Shown: in pieces, positions 63,416 through 64,000 of the stretch | Position numbering within the stretch: the stretch's first letter is position 1 | Layout: each line of letters opens with the position of its first letter | DNA from: Branchiostoma floridae | Taxonomy: Eukaryota; Chordata; Leptocardii; Amphioxiformes; Branchiostomatidae | Assembly: GCF_000003815.2 (NCBI RefSeq) | Contig: NC_049981.1 | Location: 13,041,304 to 13,105,303 of the forward strand | Direction of reading: 5' to 3' | Length of the DNA stretch: 64,000 nt | Notes under the pieces: model-generated | Databases searched by the model: none | What the model saw: only the letters and a program-made list of their open reading frames with translations | Told to the model about the DNA's origin: nothing | Made by a program: the position numbers and the translations under genes

Positions 63416-64000
63416 CTATACATGGTACATCGTATTTTCCAACCAACGCGTCATGTTGGCATCCGCAGCAATGGAAGTGTCGTCTTCACCCAAAAGCAAG
63501 GGTTCTTGATACATGTATGTGTGCTGAAGCGGTGTAGGGTTCCCAGTACTGGACACAGGGGACAGTGGCTGGATGTCAGAGGTGACGTATGTACGGGTCC
63601 GTGGAAGTGGATCCGCCGGGATCTCTTCTGTCTGAGTCATCTCCGAGCCTTGTGATTGTGATGATAAGTTAGAGTTAACGTACGTGTGGGTCCGTGAGAC
63701 TGGATCCGGGATCTCCTCAGGAGTCGTCTCTGAGTCTTCTTGTTGTAATAAGGCGTTAGAGTAGACATACGTGTGGGTCCGTTGGATTGGATCCGGGATC
63801 CATTCTGCTTGGGTCATCTCCAAGCCTTGTGGTTGCGATGAAACGTTGGAGTTGACGTAAGTGTGGATCTGTGGAAATGGCTCAGGGATTTCCTCAGCTT
63901 TTATCGTCTCTGGGATTGGTGGGTAGTACGAGCCGCTGATGTTGACTGAATTATTGGACCGTGAAGGTGAATCCGGGACCTCCCCTACCCGAGTTATGTC
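63416..64000 (-). CDS. 3' exon of an unidentified protein with repeated HTYVNSN motifs
   Basis: An open frame enters from the right edge and runs 194 codons to a stop at 63416-63418. No start is needed because it is an internal or terminal exon. It is built of imperfect ~29-31-residue repeats: an EEIPDP-type segment, then R-T-HTYVNSN-SSQ. Tyrosine motifs in order are HTYVNSN (63859-63839), HTYVYSN (about 63775), HTYVNSN (about 63688), RTYVTSD (about 63595) and HTYMYQE near the end. The C-terminus is N-T-M-Y-H-V. Tyr-x-Asn is the known Grb2 SH2 docking consensus, so this looks like the cytoplasmic tail of a receptor or an adaptor. That role is inference; no catalytic domain or membrane segment is inside the window. 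Confidence 0.7.
   Translation of the reverse strand, partial: DITRVGEVPDSPSRSNNSVNISGSYYPPIPETIKAEEIPEPFPQIHTYVNSNVSSQPQGLEMTQAEWIPDPIQRTHTYVYSNALLQQEDSETTPEEIPDPVSRTHTYVNSNLSSQSQGSEMTQTEEIPADPLPRTRTYVTSDIQPLSPVSSTGNPTPLQHTYMYQEPLLLGEDDTSIAADANMTRWLENTMYHV

Overview
The window looks like animal nuclear DNA: genes broken into short exons with GT/AG introns, tRNA-derived SINEs, MITE-like elements, long CA/GT microsatellites and three assembly gaps. Gene structure and repeat style suggest an invertebrate chordate, most likely a lancelet (amphioxus). That assignment is inference. All recognised protein genes lie on the minus strand.

Left part (1-16 kb). Eight exons at 1773-5638 encode most of a PLP-dependent amino-acid decarboxylase that resembles histidine decarboxylase more than DOPA decarboxylase. 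Its first coding exon is not found and its 3' end lies off the left edge. Upstream come a 61-bp tandem array, gene-poor DNA, a decayed non-LTR retrotransposon (about 9.5-10.5 kb), a TTAA-flanked MITE and a 773-N gap.

Middle repeat zone (16-30 kb). It holds a 42-bp minisatellite, an element with terminal inverted repeats, and a 5-kb TTAA-flanked foldback element (18531-23562). The arms of the foldback carry a 184-bp tandem repeat, and two further inverted-repeat elements are nested inside it. No convincing gene is visible here.

SLCO cluster (30.2-58.7 kb). Three complete head-to-tail organic anion transporter genes of the SLCO4-like type can be assembled exon by exon: SLCO-1 (30188-36438, 13 coding exons, 692 aa), SLCO-2 (37344-43181, 12 exons, 663 aa) and SLCO-3 (47931-58656, 13 exons, 728 aa). 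Every splice phase closes, and most internal exon lengths are identical between the genes, so they are tandem duplicates. Downstream of SLCO-3 lies an extra, phase-compatible copy of its last two exons (45678-46465) with no other exons. It is either an alternative C-terminal cassette or a duplication remnant.

Right part (58.7-64 kb). It contains a small hypothetical ORF (+), a tRNA-Arg(ACG) gene (-), a short tandem repeat, and the 3' exon of an unidentified minus-strand gene. The tail of that protein repeats a tyrosine motif (HTYVNSN), which suggests a phosphotyrosine docking tail.

A degenerate minisatellite core (about CTGTCCTTGGTGCTGAAC) recurs at five places in the window with different repeat lengths. 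It appears to be a dispersed repeat family.
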